Source: Dipodascopsis uninucleata var. uninucleata (Eukaryota > Ascomycota > Lipomycetes > Lipomycetales > Lipomycetaceae). Taken from it: a stretch of DNA of 64,000 bases. The stretch covers positions 124,001 to 188,000 of the forward strand of contig JAJLTO010000008.1 of NCBI GenBank assembly GCA_030568195.1. The letters are read 5' to 3'. The notes under the pieces were generated by a model. The model saw only the letters and a program-made list of their open reading frames with translations. It searched no databases and was not told where the DNA came from. Positions 1 through 9,555 of the stretch are shown here, piece by piece. The translations under genes and the position numbers were made by a program. Position 1 is the stretch's first letter, and each line of letters begins with the position of its first letter.

Positions 1-568
1 TTAGCAGCCTTCATATGAAATGTCAAATTGGTTTATCGACCACTTACCAGAATACTGCTTGCCATGCGATATTGCTAAAACAAATACTTTTCCTCCTTCC
101 AGTATCTTTACCACTCTATGAACTTTACGAATATTCTGCTCATTCAAATTCAGCATATGAGGTTTGACAGATTTCCAATCTATTAGAAAGCAAATACCAT
201 TACTTCCTATAAGCCAGGTTAGTGGCAGTCTATCATCGCTGTTGCCATTGTCGGATGGATCTATAACTAAATCAACATATTGATGAGCCTTTGTGACTGG
301 ATATGACGCCACCTTTTGCTTAGATTTAGAAGAATACACCCGAACTTCCAATGATGTCAGTACTATAAGGTATCTATTGGCCTGCGTTAGTATTTCATAG
401 TTGGTAGCTGAAAAAAATCTGAACGTACTTATGATCCCATGAAAATACTGGTGGTATACCCAGTAAACCACCTCCCTGACCACTAGAGAGCTTCCAGTCA
501 TATTTCTTATGAGATCTCTTTCGTTTTCCACTAGAATCTTTAGCTCGTTTCTCTTCTTTATCCTCCAT
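1..568 (-). CDS. UTP17: Utp17/Nan1 (WDR75-like) U3 snoRNP protein, 5' part only
   Basis: This is the N-terminal part of the WD-repeat protein Utp17/Nan1 (human WDR75), a t-UTP component of the small-subunit processome that supports rDNA transcription and early 18S pre-rRNA processing in the nucleolus. I place the start at the ATG at 568, giving a very basic, lysine-rich N terminus followed by KYDWKL and GIPPVFSWDHKYL, which fit the start of the WDR75 beta-propeller. A 55-nt intron (374..428; donor GTACGT, branch TACTAAC, acceptor AATAG) joins exon 1 (429..568) to exon 2 (48..373) in frame. A second donor, GTAAGT, lies at 47, and a TGCTAA branch-like element sits at the window edge, so the reading frame probably does not end at the in-frame TAA at 1-3 but continues outside the window. 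The family call rests on the N-terminal motifs, the length context and the WD-like repeats only. Confidence 0.72.
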
Positions 569-1266
569 TTTAATCTATTTTGTACAGTACATCACCAATC
601 CTAGTGGGAGCTGAATTTTAATGCGAGGTGAATAAAATGTATAGACAATCTCGACGCAAATTTTTTAAACGGTTAGAATTTTTTTTATCCCACCAAGCCG
701 CATGCAAACCCTAATAAGCATATCATTTAATTCCATGTAATATTCTATAAGCGCACTCTAGAACGTAAACGCAGAAAGCACTCTGTCCAGATTATTTCAA
801 ACTCTTCGGGTTTGTCTCTTTTAAATATTAGCGGGAGATATTTAAGGAGACAGGACAATTCATTAGCTATATACTTTATAGGTACTATAATATTTCTTGA
901 TAAATTTCTTGAAAATCTAGTAGTAATACAAAGTTAGGTTTTCGAGAAACTTAGAACGAGATCTCTAAGCTTCAATCGCATACGATCAGATAATAGAAGA
1001 CCTTTAGCTTTGAACACAAGTAGAATACTAGAGCGACAAACCAAATCTCGAGCAAGGTAAGAAGCGAGTAGCTGGGTGCAAGTATGTTAATATGTAACTG
1101 ACTGTACCCGAGCAGTAGCTGCTGACTGTGAATTTCACGTCTGTATTTATCTAGAAGTGCCAATCGACAGACCTGAATGGCATAAACAGAATCTTCTAAA
1201 GAATCTCGAGCGATAGACGAAGCAGTTTGAGGTGGTTGAAAGGTGTTATTCATTTTGACTCGCAGT
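569..1266. other. Intergenic region, UTP17 / Zn-cluster gene (divergent promoters)
   Basis: This AT-rich interval separates two divergently transcribed genes. An AAATTTTTT tract at 658-666 resembles the RRPE element common before ribosome-biogenesis genes, but no PAC element (GATGAG) stands beside it, so regulation through it is only suggested. A short minus-strand reading frame at 972-1253 is listed separately. Nothing else is recognisable. Confidence 0.5.
972..1253 (-). CDS. Possible small hypothetical protein, divergent from the Zn-cluster gene
   Basis: This reading frame begins at an ATG at 1253 and codes for about 93 residues. The N-terminal half is polar and helix-like (QPPQTASSIARDSLEDSVY, then a Leu/Arg-rich segment); the C-terminal half is hydrophobic and could be a single membrane span. 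A potential 36-nt intron (GGTACAG donor, CACCCAG acceptor) would replace the hydrophobic tail with a short Arg-rich end. I do not recognise the family. It begins only 14 bases from the first ATG of the opposite-strand transcription factor, so the two 5' ends would overlap, which argues for caution. It could be a chance frame. Confidence 0.2.
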   Translation of the reverse strand: MNNTFQPPQTASSIARDSLEDSVYAIQVCRLALLDKYRREIHSQQLLLGYSQLHINILAPSYSLLTLLEIWFVALVFYLCSKLKVFYYLIVCD

Positions 1267-4209
1267 ATGAAATCTCCTATACCGGAATCTCTGAATGGAG
1301 TAGGATCTGGTACGGGTGTAATGGGAGCTCATCGGTTGGTGGGTCAAGCAGATCTATCACTTCCTCCAATAAATGCTCCTCGTGTTCTAAACGGATTTAC
1401 AGGCCCGTACGGTTATCCCGCGCCAGTGGCCTATGATTATGGCGGTAGCCATATGGGAAGCATGACTAATCGAGGTATTCCTGAGCGAGCATATCCACTC
1501 TTGATAACGGAAGAAAGGCGTCCTGTTCGAAAGCGCAGAAGGATTCCAGTGTCATGTTTAGTTTGCAGGCAACGTAAGCTGAAGTGCGATAAGAGAAGTC
1601 CCTGCTCTGCATGTGTAACTCATGGCACTGTTCCTATGTGTACATATGCGCAGCGATCTTGGGTGGATATGCAAGATAGTACCTCGCAAAGTGCTCAAGC
1701 AAATGATGACGCTGATGAGCATAGCTCTGATGGAGCTTTCTCAAAAGCCCCAGAAACAGATCGCGTCATAATCAGACAATTTGATACCAATACTCGCAGT
1801 TTGTCTGATAGTGATCGTTCAAACGACACTATACGAGAACTCAAGGAACAGATGACTAGAATGGAAGCGATATTGAATAAGTTGGCTAACAGCAGATCAC
1901 AACAGGATAGCGAGAGACATGAGATACATTCCGTGAAATTAAATACCTCTAAAGCATCGACTTCAAACTATTTGTCTTCTCAGACGGTTCTACCTGCAGA
2001 TCCAATGGATACGATGACCTTAAGACCAGAACTGAGCTTGAAAAAGAGTCGAATGACATTCTTTGGTCCCCTGTCAAGTATAGCAGCAATATCTGAGGAT
2101 GGGTATATTCGCAAGTGTCTTGGTCAGGTTCATCAAGCTAAAAAGGTTTTGGCCAGACGTACTGATAGTGAAAGAGCAAGGGGCGGGTTAGTCAGTGCTG
2201 CTGCCGCCCTTAAAACACGCTCATCTCATGATGTGATGCCTCCTTCGCGGATTCCGAATGTCAGTGATGAGACTATGAAACTGATGAAGGTTATGTTTGA
2301 TCCTACTACGGACCCTGCTATGCAGTTTCCTCGTTTAGAGCATAAGCCTGTTTGTGATTTCCTCATTGATCGTTACATGAAAACGATTAATTTAATTTTT
2401 CCTATTGTGGATCCGTCTGTCTTCAGATGCGATATGACAAAGTTCTGGAATACCAAGAGAGAAGCAACTAATAATCCTAATCGACAAGTAAACACCGAAG
2501 ATAGAGATGATAAGTTTTCTCTAGCCGCCCATAAGGCAACGCTTCGTGGAACTGCACTTTTTGTAGTATTGCTGCGCATGGGCAGATTGTCTTTACTTCA
2601 CGAATGGAAACCATCAGACTCTGGTTTCGATGACAAGTATGCAGCCTTTTTTGGGCCCAGACTTCATGCTTATGCTTGGTCTTGTCTTCGAGAATCGAAC
2701 TATCTAGCTAAGGCAAATCTTGTGGTAGTCCAAGTTCTGGTTGGCTTGCGTATAAGTCAACTGATATCACGAGAGGATGGTGACGGAACTGATTCTTCGG
2801 ATTCAGCTCCCTTAGTAGGCATGATATCACAGATTGCTATAACCTTGGGACTTCATCGAGATCCTTCGATTTTTCCACAGGTCCCTTCTAGTATGGCTGA
2901 TGCATGGAGAAAGCTCTGGTCACAAATCGTGATCCTTGACACGTATAGATCACTGGAGTTAGCACTTCCTTTCAGTATTCCTCTCGAGATGACTGATACA
3001 GTATTAGATAGCTCGTATTCATTTTCAGACGATGTCGCACAACACGAGCAACCGTCTCAGCAATTCCATTCAGCTCATATTAAATGGGCAATGCTTGCGA
3101 GATCTGTACTTTCTCGAATAATGAGACCAAATTATGCTCTCGAACGGAGCGAATTACTCCAGCTTATAGATCAATTAGAGCAATTTGAGGAGCATCATTT
3201 AGGATCCTTTCAGTCTCTAATATCAGTCATTAAAGTTGATGAACAAATTTCAAGTCCACAGGATGCTTATGATTTGATACAAAAATACATGCTACAACTT
3301 CTCGTTCAACGTTTACAGCTGCAGCTCCTCCGATCTTATAGTCCTGCTACTCCCGCGGACGCAGAGTTGTTTCGACGAGATCGATTGCGATGTGCATTAA
3401 AGATGTTGGACACTATATCTACGTGTATGGAGCATTTGAAGTTGTTTTCAGATTTTGAGTGGATTTTAAGACCGTTTGCCATCCACCATTATTTATATCC
3501 CCTGTCTTTAGTTTTAAATGGCCTCATTCGCGAATACTATGAAAATCCGAAAATCATAATACCGAATTTTCCTTTGCACGCTCCCCTAGGCCAATCTAGC
3601 GACGCTATGGATGAGGATGACAGATGGTTGTATCCTGATCTTTCATTCAGCTATGATGATGATGGGGTAAGGAACCTTCATCGTCTCTATCAAGCCTTTG
3701 TCAAAACCAAAAAATGGATTATCACGTTGTCTAACACGTACTATTCTGGATCTAAAGACACCTCTACAATGAAGGTTTTTTCGGGCTATCTGAAGCATGA
3801 GATTTGTAATGCAAAGACTGCATCTCCTCGAGAGGGAGACTCCGGTAATATCTCAAGCGTGTCTTCTGTCATTGCTTCGTCGCCTGCTTCAGCATCAATT
3901 CAGACGCCTGCTTCTTCGTCTTCTGACATTGTCTCTGTTTTAAATCCTGTATCTGTGCAGGAAAATAAGGGAAACAATCTAACTTTAGAGTTAATGCAGC
4001 GGAGAGCGGCTGGGTCTGCCTACATTCCTTCAGAGGAGTTAGATATTGCGTCTAATGCTACTACTTCCAATTCAGAAAGTATTTATGAAGCTATCGATTG
4101 GGCAAACCCGCTCGATGTTCTTGTAACTGAAGACCTAGTAGGCGAATCATGGCATGATTGGTCTTTTTCACTGCAGGACGACATTGATTTTGAGGATTCA
4201 TCATTTTAA
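1267..4209 (+). CDS. Zn2Cys6 fungal-type transcription factor
   Basis: A nuclear regulator of about 980 residues. The binuclear zinc cluster has all six cysteines (C97, C100, C107, C113, C116, C125; spacing x2-x6-x5-x2-x8), preceded by a basic KRRR stretch, and binds DNA in the manner of Gal4. A short heptad-like segment (IRELKEQMTRMEAILNKLA) about 90 residues later is the likely dimerisation coiled coil. The centre (about residues 360-620) has the features of the fungal-specific transcription factor domain, including FPIVDPSVF and ITLGLHRDPSIFP. The C terminus is Ser/Ala-rich and then acidic (DIDFEDSSF at the very end), a plausible activation region. The frame is open upstream to a GTG at 1243, but the first ATG is at 1267. 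No introns are needed. The target genes cannot be inferred; the amidase gene next to it is one candidate by position only. Confidence 0.9.
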   Translation: MKSPIPESLNGVGSGTGVMGAHRLVGQADLSLPPINAPRVLNGFTGPYGYPAPVAYDYGGSHMGSMTNRGIPERAYPLLITEERRPVRKRRRIPVSCLVCRQRKLKCDKRSPCSACVTHGTVPMCTYAQRSWVDMQDSTSQSAQANDDADEHSSDGAFSKAPETDRVIIRQFDTNTRSLSDSDRSNDTIRELKEQMTRMEAILNKLANSRSQQDSERHEIHSVKLNTSKASTSNYLSSQTVLPADPMDTMTLRPELSLKKSRMTFFGPLSSIAAISEDGYIRKCLGQVHQAKKVLARRTDSERARGGLVSAAAALKTRSSHDVMPPSRIPNVSDETMKLMKVMFDPTTDPAMQFPRLEHKPVCDFLIDRYMKTINLIFPIVDPSVFRCDMTKFWNTKREATNNPNRQVNTEDRDDKFSLAAHKATLRGTALFVVLLRMGRLSLLHEWKPSDSGFDDKYAAFFGPRLHAYAWSCLRESNYLAKANLVVVQVLVGLRISQLISREDGDGTDSSDSAPLVGMISQIAITLGLHRDPSIFPQVPSSMADAWRKLWSQIVILDTYRSLELALPFSIPLEMTDTVLDSSYSFSDDVAQHEQPSQQFHSAHIKWAMLARSVLSRIMRPNYALERSELLQLIDQLEQFEEHHLGSFQSLISVIKVDEQISSPQDAYDLIQKYMLQLLVQRLQLQLLRSYSPATPADAELFRRDRLRCALKMLDTISTCMEHLKLFSDFEWILRPFAIHHYLYPLSLVLNGLIREYYENPKIIIPNFPLHAPLGQSSDAMDEDDRWLYPDLSFSYDDDGVRNLHRLYQAFVKTKKWIITLSNTYYSGSKDTSTMKVFSGYLKHEICNAKTASPREGDSGNISSVSSVIASSPASASIQTPASSSSDIVSVLNPVSVQENKGNNLTLELMQRRAAGSAYIPSEELDIASNATTSNSESIYEAIDWANPLDVLVTEDLVGESWHDWSFSLQDDIDFEDSSF

Positions 4210-4389
4210 CTTTTTAGGTAATTTCTTTAACCTATAGATTTAGAGAATGCTCGTTTATGTAAAGTTATCCTAGATGTATAGAAAATAAATTTGACAGCTC
4301 CATACTGTACTCAAATTAAGATTATAATCGTCTGAACGATTAGCCTAAACAAGATATTTAATACGATATTTAAGGTTCAACTATCCGCT

Positions 4390-4395
4390 CTTATC
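4390..4395 (-). promoter_or_regulatory. GATAAG element upstream of amidase
   Basis: CTTATC on the plus strand (GATAAG on the minus) lies about 240 bp before the amidase start. GATA factors such as Gln3/AreA bind this sequence and activate nitrogen-scavenging genes. A single hexamer is weak evidence on its own; it pairs with the copy at 4627-4632. Confidence 0.3.
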
Positions 4396-4626
4396 TGGAT
4401 GACTCAAAGCCCTAACCTTTATTAAGGCTGATTAAAGCTCATAGGAGTTCGGCCATCGCTAGTCAAAATTTCCTTCGAACAAGCATAGTCAATCGTTATA
4501 TAGTATTAACATATAGTGATTGATTATTTAGACAGAGACGGTCCATTAGGATCACTTAAGGGATAGTGAGTTCAAGGACTGCAAGTTAAACATATAGAAA
4601 TTAAGAAGTCTTACGCGAATAAGTGA

Positions 4627-4632
4627 GATAAG
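4627..4632 (+). promoter_or_regulatory. GATAAG element next to the amidase start
   Basis: GATAAG ends five bases before the amidase ATG. It could mark nitrogen control in the style of amdS, but its position inside the probable 5' leader makes a direct promoter role doubtful. Confidence 0.25.
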
Positions 4633-4637
4633 GAAAA

Positions 4638-6293
4638 ATGAAGCCAATTGTATTTCCAGCAACCAAGAAGCCATACAAGGAGTTGGCTGCCGCTAAATTG
4701 GCTGAGAGGGAGAACAAAATCCCAAAGGAATGGCGAGTGGAAATTGACTACAGCAAAGTCAGTGTCCTTAATGCTGTTCGTGAGTCAAATCTCCTTAATG
4801 AGAAAGAACTGGAAATTACTGAAAACTATGATGCATATGGCCTCGTTCAAGAACTTGCTAAAGGTACATATACTGCTGAAGAGACCGCCATTGCATTCTG
4901 TAAGCGTTCCGCTATTGCTCAGCAGGCATGCAATTGTTTGACGGAAATTTTCTTTGACGATGCAATTGCTCGAGCGAAATGGTTAGATGACGAGTTTAAG
5001 AAAACTGGGAAGCCTGTCGGACCACTGCACGGACTTCCGATCAGTTTGAAGGATTCTGTTAGCGTTGCTGGATATGACTCTGTAGTTGGTATCGCCGCTT
5101 ATGCGTTTCAACCTGAAAAGGAGAATTCTGTCATCGTAGATATTCTTTTGCGATTAGGTGCTGTGATTTATGTCAAAACTAATGTTCCTCAAAGTATGAT
5201 GGTCCCTGACACTGAGAATAACATATTCGGAACAACAAGAAATCCTATTCACAAAGAGCTCTCTGCCTCTGGGTCATCTGGTGGATTAGCTGCTCTCATT
5301 AAGATGAGAGGATCTCTTCTTGGAATCGGAACTGATGTAGGTGGCTCAATTCGTGTTCCAGCATACACACATGGTATCTACTCTATCAAGCCATCTAGTG
5401 GAAGAGTCCCTTATCACAATATGAAGGGATATCTTGAACCAGGTGCCGAAACTGTCGGAGTTCTGTGTGTGAATGCTCCAATGGCTGTTTCCGTCAGAGA
5501 TCTTCAGATGGTCATGCAACTTATTTCTGAGCAAGAGCCTTGGCTCGAAGACCCTTCATGTCAGTATTTGCCTTGGATCGAACCTAAGCCACTTAACCGT
5601 CCATTGTCGTTAGGTGTGGTGAGATTCGATACTGAAGTTCAGACTCTCCCTCCTGTCGCTCGTGTTCTAGACGACACCGTGGAGAAGTTGAAGGCTGCAG
5701 GTCATGATATTGTCGAGCTTGATCTTTTCTTAGCTGAGGATATTTCTCAAAATGCTGTCGACTTCTTCACTGTTGACGGAGGTGCTTTTTTGATGTCTCA
5801 ACTTGAAATTACGGGTGAACCTCTGTCCAAAGCAGTGACAAATGGAGGAATGTATCCTTGCGAGAAGAAAGGTATCTCTGAATTTCATGCCTATTCATCA
5901 GTGAGGGCTGAAATTCAACGAGCTTGGCTCAAGTACTGGGCCGCAACTGCAAAGAAGACTAAGTCTGGTGAGCCTATTGATGCTCTCTTACTACCAATTC
6001 AATCTTTCCCTGCTAGACCAGATGGCTTTTTGATTAGAAGCCATTTCTCAAGAACTTTCAACTTGCTTGATTATCCGGGACTAATTTTCCAGGCTGGAAA
6101 GGTAGATATGAAGCTTGATGATAAGGATATGCCGCCACCTTTGAATTCAATGGATGAGAAGGTCCAGAGTACTTGGTCTAAAGGCGTTCGAGAACGTCTT
6201 GATGGCTATCCGATTGGTCTTCAACTTGTCGGTCAGCGTCAGATGGAACCTAAGCTGTTCCAGACTATGCTTGAAATTGAAAAAGCTTTGTAG
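4638..6293 (+). CDS. Acetamidase-type amidase (amidase signature family)
   Basis: A cytosolic amidase of 551 residues, intronless, which hydrolyses short-chain or aryl amides to acid and ammonia, as fungal AmdS enzymes do. The amidase-signature triad Lys-cisSer-Ser is intact: K138 in PISLKDS, S213 in SASGSSGG and S237 in GTDVGGSIRVPA. Their spacing (75 and 24 residues) equals that of mammalian FAAH (K142/S217/S241). The C-terminal block DGYPIGLQLVGQR is typical of the family, and the length is normal (about 540-560). It starts at the first ATG. The exact substrate cannot be told from sequence. GATA-type sites upstream, and adenine deaminase as its 3' neighbour in convergent orientation, fit a role in nitrogen supply. 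The conserved Leu in GPLHG is encoded by CTG, which argues for the standard genetic code. Confidence 0.9.
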   Translation: MKPIVFPATKKPYKELAAAKLAERENKIPKEWRVEIDYSKVSVLNAVRESNLLNEKELEITENYDAYGLVQELAKGTYTAEETAIAFCKRSAIAQQACNCLTEIFFDDAIARAKWLDDEFKKTGKPVGPLHGLPISLKDSVSVAGYDSVVGIAAYAFQPEKENSVIVDILLRLGAVIYVKTNVPQSMMVPDTENNIFGTTRNPIHKELSASGSSGGLAALIKMRGSLLGIGTDVGGSIRVPAYTHGIYSIKPSSGRVPYHNMKGYLEPGAETVGVLCVNAPMAVSVRDLQMVMQLISEQEPWLEDPSCQYLPWIEPKPLNRPLSLGVVRFDTEVQTLPPVARVLDDTVEKLKAAGHDIVELDLFLAEDISQNAVDFFTVDGGAFLMSQLEITGEPLSKAVTNGGMYPCEKKGISEFHAYSSVRAEIQRAWLKYWAATAKKTKSGEPIDALLLPIQSFPARPDGFLIRSHFSRTFNLLDYPGLIFQAGKVDMKLDDKDMPPPLNSMDEKVQSTWSKGVRERLDGYPIGLQLVGQRQMEPKLFQTMLEIEKAL

Positions 6294-6454
6294 ATAGAAA
6301 TTTTGAAGTATCATCTAAAATAGTGGATTGAAAGGCAACTTTCACGATGTGTTACGTTCACTATTGTAATGAATAGCTATTAATATACATGTAAGCAAAT
6401 AGTATACGCTAAATATAATTCGAAAGTTTTTGAATAATTGTTTTAAAAAGATAA

Positions 6455-7576
6455 TTAGATTGAATTTTTAAGTAAATCGTCGATTTCGGAAAGAAATGCT
6501 ATTTTGAAAGCCTTGTCAGTCCAGGCCATCTTAATGGTATTACGTTGGATATTAGCTATCTGCTCAGCAGTCCAACCTGTATGCTTCTGGACAGATACAA
6601 TGACACCTTCAACATAGCGGGTCATATACGCTGGATCATCGCTGTTCAATGAGAACGGAATTCCAGCTTTGACAATTGTATTCAAGGATTTGAACACACG
6701 ATCGGATCCGGCGCTTCTAATATATCCCATCGGGCAGAGCGTCAGGCCGAGATTTGCAGATTTAATCAGTTCGATCAGTTCTGGCTTGTCAGCAATATTA
6801 AGACCATGATCAATGCGATCAGCGCCGGCTGGTAATGTAGGCACTAAATCAAAAGGAGAACTAGGACCTGAAGAGAATCCTACACGAGCGCCCCCAAGCT
6901 CCGTAGCAACATATTTGATATGAGCATGAGTATCCGGCTGATCAACATCGCAATGCGCTGTGATTTTCAGACCCAGCTGACGAGCTCGAGCGAAAACCGA
7001 AGCAAATTTAGTTGGGGGATTATTCAATTCGTCAGAGTCTAGACCAACAGCTATTAGATTTTTAACAAATGGTTCAGCGGCACTTAATGTAGCCTCCGCT
7101 GATTCTACAGAGAGGTCTCTCAGAAAGCATAGAATATAACTCATTCGTACACCATCTGGTCGAGCCAATTCGCTAGCACGAACTCGAGAGAGGCCTTTCA
7201 TTACAGTCTCAAATGAGATTCCTCGGTTTGTATGAGCTTGTGGGTCGAAAAATACTTCTGCGTAGCGAACATTCATTGCTCGCGCATGATCGGCGTAGTC
7301 TTGGGCCATGTCCGCAAAGTCATCTTCAGTAATAAGGACTTCCATCGCAGCATAATAATTTGCAAGGAATTCTTGTAAACACAAGGTAGCATCCTCATCC
7401 TCTTCATATCCATACGTTTTAGGATAATTTAAAGCCTCCAATTGTTCTGCACTGGTAATGCCGTCAATAATGATCCCATTTTTCTGCGCACAGGCAAATC
7501 GTCGATGTGGGGTTAATGTACCTTCTATGTGAACATGCTGTTCGCATTTAGGTAGTTTATGAATGAAATTCTCCAT
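6455..7576 (-). CDS. AAH1: Adenine deaminase (adenine aminohydrolase)
   Basis: A zinc hydrolase of 373 residues that converts adenine to hypoxanthine and ammonia in purine salvage. The N terminus LPKCEQHVHIEGTL supplies the first two metal ligands (H14, H16). Further motifs are ITAHCD (third His and its neighbour), RIDHG and SLNSDDPAYM, the last carrying the catalytic Asp pair typical of the adenine rather than adenosine branch. The length is slightly above S. cerevisiae Aah1 (347), partly from an inserted Gly/Ser/Pro-rich loop (RVGFSSGPSSPFDLVPTLPA) just before the RIDHG motif, where relatives are shorter. The gene is intronless and convergent with the amidase gene, with 161 bp between stops. 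Whether the extra loop alters activity is unknown. Confidence 0.92.
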   Translation of the reverse strand: MENFIHKLPKCEQHVHIEGTLTPHRRFACAQKNGIIIDGITSAEQLEALNYPKTYGYEEDEDATLCLQEFLANYYAAMEVLITEDDFADMAQDYADHARAMNVRYAEVFFDPQAHTNRGISFETVMKGLSRVRASELARPDGVRMSYILCFLRDLSVESAEATLSAAEPFVKNLIAVGLDSDELNNPPTKFASVFARARQLGLKITAHCDVDQPDTHAHIKYVATELGGARVGFSSGPSSPFDLVPTLPAGADRIDHGLNIADKPELIELIKSANLGLTLCPMGYIRSAGSDRVFKSLNTIVKAGIPFSLNSDDPAYMTRYVEGVIVSVQKHTGWTAEQIANIQRNTIKMAWTDKAFKIAFLSEIDDLLKNSI

Positions 7577-7823
7577 GACAGCTAGATAGATATATATGCT
7601 AGCTGAAAATACCTAATTTGAGTATTGCTAGTATTTAATTGTGTCGAGAAGCAATTTGGGGAAACACCAGTCAATTATTGAAGAACATAGATACAATATA
7701 TATTAGTGATCTCCCAAGTAGCTGGAGGAAAGTACATTAACGATAAGACGGAAACTGAAAATAGATATAATTAAATAGTATGGATTTTAGTGCTTACTAA
7801 ATAGCACAACAAAAAAGACTATA

Positions 7824-8720
7824 TTACATGAATGAATAGTAAATATGATATAAACAGTAGAAAAATATTAATATTAGAATAAGGACTAACATAATGCAAG
7901 CCGGTAGACCGAATTTGTGCACATAGAGCTGGCGAAGCTGATCTAGATAAAACAGCATGACCCTACCTGTCAGCTTAGATTCACCAACCGTGCGAACACC
8001 AAAGGAAAACGGGACTTCAGCAACATCATTTCCAGCACCGGTCTTTACGAGAAGCTCCAATGCAATCTTAAAGCCGTGCGCATCGATATCAGTAGCCTCG
8101 TCAATCTATTAAACAAGTCCCGGGAAGGCACCCCGATTAGTAATCGCAATAATTAAGAATCTCTTTCTCAAAAACACTGCGCTAAATAGAAACACACTTC
8201 TGATACTTACATATTTCTTCTGAATTCCGAAGAATCCGCTCATAGGGTCACTAGCACTTGTTAACGGAAGGGCAAGCAATCGTGCACCGCTTGAAATAAC
8301 TCGTCTATACAATGGCCAATCCTTGTCCATTTCTACACCCTCAGCATAACGAGTGCCGAGAACAAATGCATGCCGTTCTAGCTTCTGGAATAGCGCAGGG
8401 ACGCGCTCGGGTGGGTGCTGCAAATCAGCATCCATACATACTAACCTTGTGCCCTTTGCGCTTTGAAAGCCATGCATTACCGCAGAAGATAATCCTCGTT
8501 CCTTGGTGCGAACAATTATTTGAACATTGTAGCCTTCAGAAGCCAGCTTATCAACCTCCTCGACAGAGCCATCTCTACTATTATCGTCAACAAAAATCAA
8601 TTCTGTAACCTGCCCAGTTTCTTCGAGTGCAGCAAATAATCTTTCTGTGAGGGGACGAATATTAGGCTTCTCATGATATGCGGGTACAATCACCGAGTTC
8701 AATGTACTCTGCGCTACCAT
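7824..8720 (-). CDS. DPM1: Dolichol-phosphate mannosyltransferase, membrane-anchored single-subunit type
   Basis: This enzyme makes dolichol-phosphate-mannose from GDP-mannose on the cytosolic face of the ER, the donor for N-glycan, O-mannose and GPI assembly. Two exons (8211..8720 and 7824..8105) joined over a 105-nt intron (GTAAGT ... TTTAATAG) give 263 residues. The GT2 glycosyltransferase fold is clear: SVIVPAYHE, IFVDDNSRDGS, RTKERGLSSAV, CMDADLQHPPE and SDPMSGFFG, nearly identical to S. cerevisiae Dpm1. After GESKLTGRV the chain ends in a hydrophobic anchor (ACIMLVLILILIFFYCLY). This anchor is known from the budding-yeast form, which works without DPM2/DPM3; human and fission-yeast Dpm1 lack it. 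The uninterrupted frame past exon 1 stops within the intron, so splicing is required. Confidence 0.95.
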
Positions 8721-9117
8721 GTTGACTAACTAACTGCCTTTTATCGAGTAATTGATTACCGTTGTGTCAATACTTGCACGATTATATCTTCTTCTTCTGG
8801 AGCTGTCAATTCTTCTTGCCTTTATTACTTTTTATTGTGTTTAATAATACTATTTTTCCCCTTCCCTTCAACGAAGTGGACACGCAACTGATTAAAAGCC
8901 GGGTAACAGCATTAAAGAGCGCGATTCTACGCATGCGGCTTTGTAAGAAAGGTCTAAAGTACATAACGAACAGCGCTGCTAGCGGATCAGAAATGACGAG
9001 AGATACTTCTTTCAGATAGACAGGGCAAACAGTTATAGGGAGCCGATACTCTGTCATCACGGTATTATCATCATGACAGAGAGGCTAGCGAGCACATATA
9101 CGACAACGGTACATACC

Positions 9118-9125
9118 TGAGCAAA
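9118..9125 (-). promoter_or_regulatory. Mac1-type copper element (TTTGCTCA)
   Basis: The minus strand reads TTTGCTCA, an exact match to the element bound by Mac1 in the CTR1 and FRE1 promoters of S. cerevisiae under copper starvation. It lies about 700 bp before the Ctr gene and about 400 bp before DPM1. Confidence 0.4.
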
Positions 9126-9518
9126 TATGAGGTAAATGAGGTATCAGTTAGTGTGGTAGCATACCGCGAGCGGTCGAAAATTGCTCTTAGAATCACGTGT
9201 ACCAAGAAGGCGTTTCACGGATATCTATTCTATAGCTCGTATCCCTAGCTCCTTGGTTTCGGTACTTGTGTCATTGTGAATGTTGGCCTGCAGTTGATAT
9301 TTCAGAACGGATTATATAGCTACGCCAGATGTTTTTTCAGCCGCTTACTCTTCCGACAGCGGTGACTCAAGCATATTTACCATGACTGTGTGCCATATAT
9401 TCAATATTATAATACGGATTAGCCATTTACGGCATAACACTTTTAGTGCCATACGACATATTAGTTGAAGTGTGCAATTTTATGCATCTTCAGCTACGAA
9501 CTACATATAAGCCACACA

Positions 9519-9525
9519 GAGCAAA
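9519..9525 (-). promoter_or_regulatory. Mac1-type copper element core (TTTGCTC)
   Basis: The minus strand reads TTTGCTC followed by T, matching the seven-base core of the Mac1 site. It lies about 300 bp before the Ctr start and faces the site at 9556-9563. Mac1 needs paired sites in S. cerevisiae, so the arrangement is suggestive. Confidence 0.4.
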
Positions 9526-9555
9526 TTACACCTAACCCGAAGACTAATACGATAA

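Larger units (their letters stand above)
4210..4637. other. Intergenic region before the amidase
   Basis: This interval holds the 3' end of the Zn-cluster gene and the promoter of the amidase. Apart from two GATA-type sites listed separately, I see no structure in it. Confidence 0.5.
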
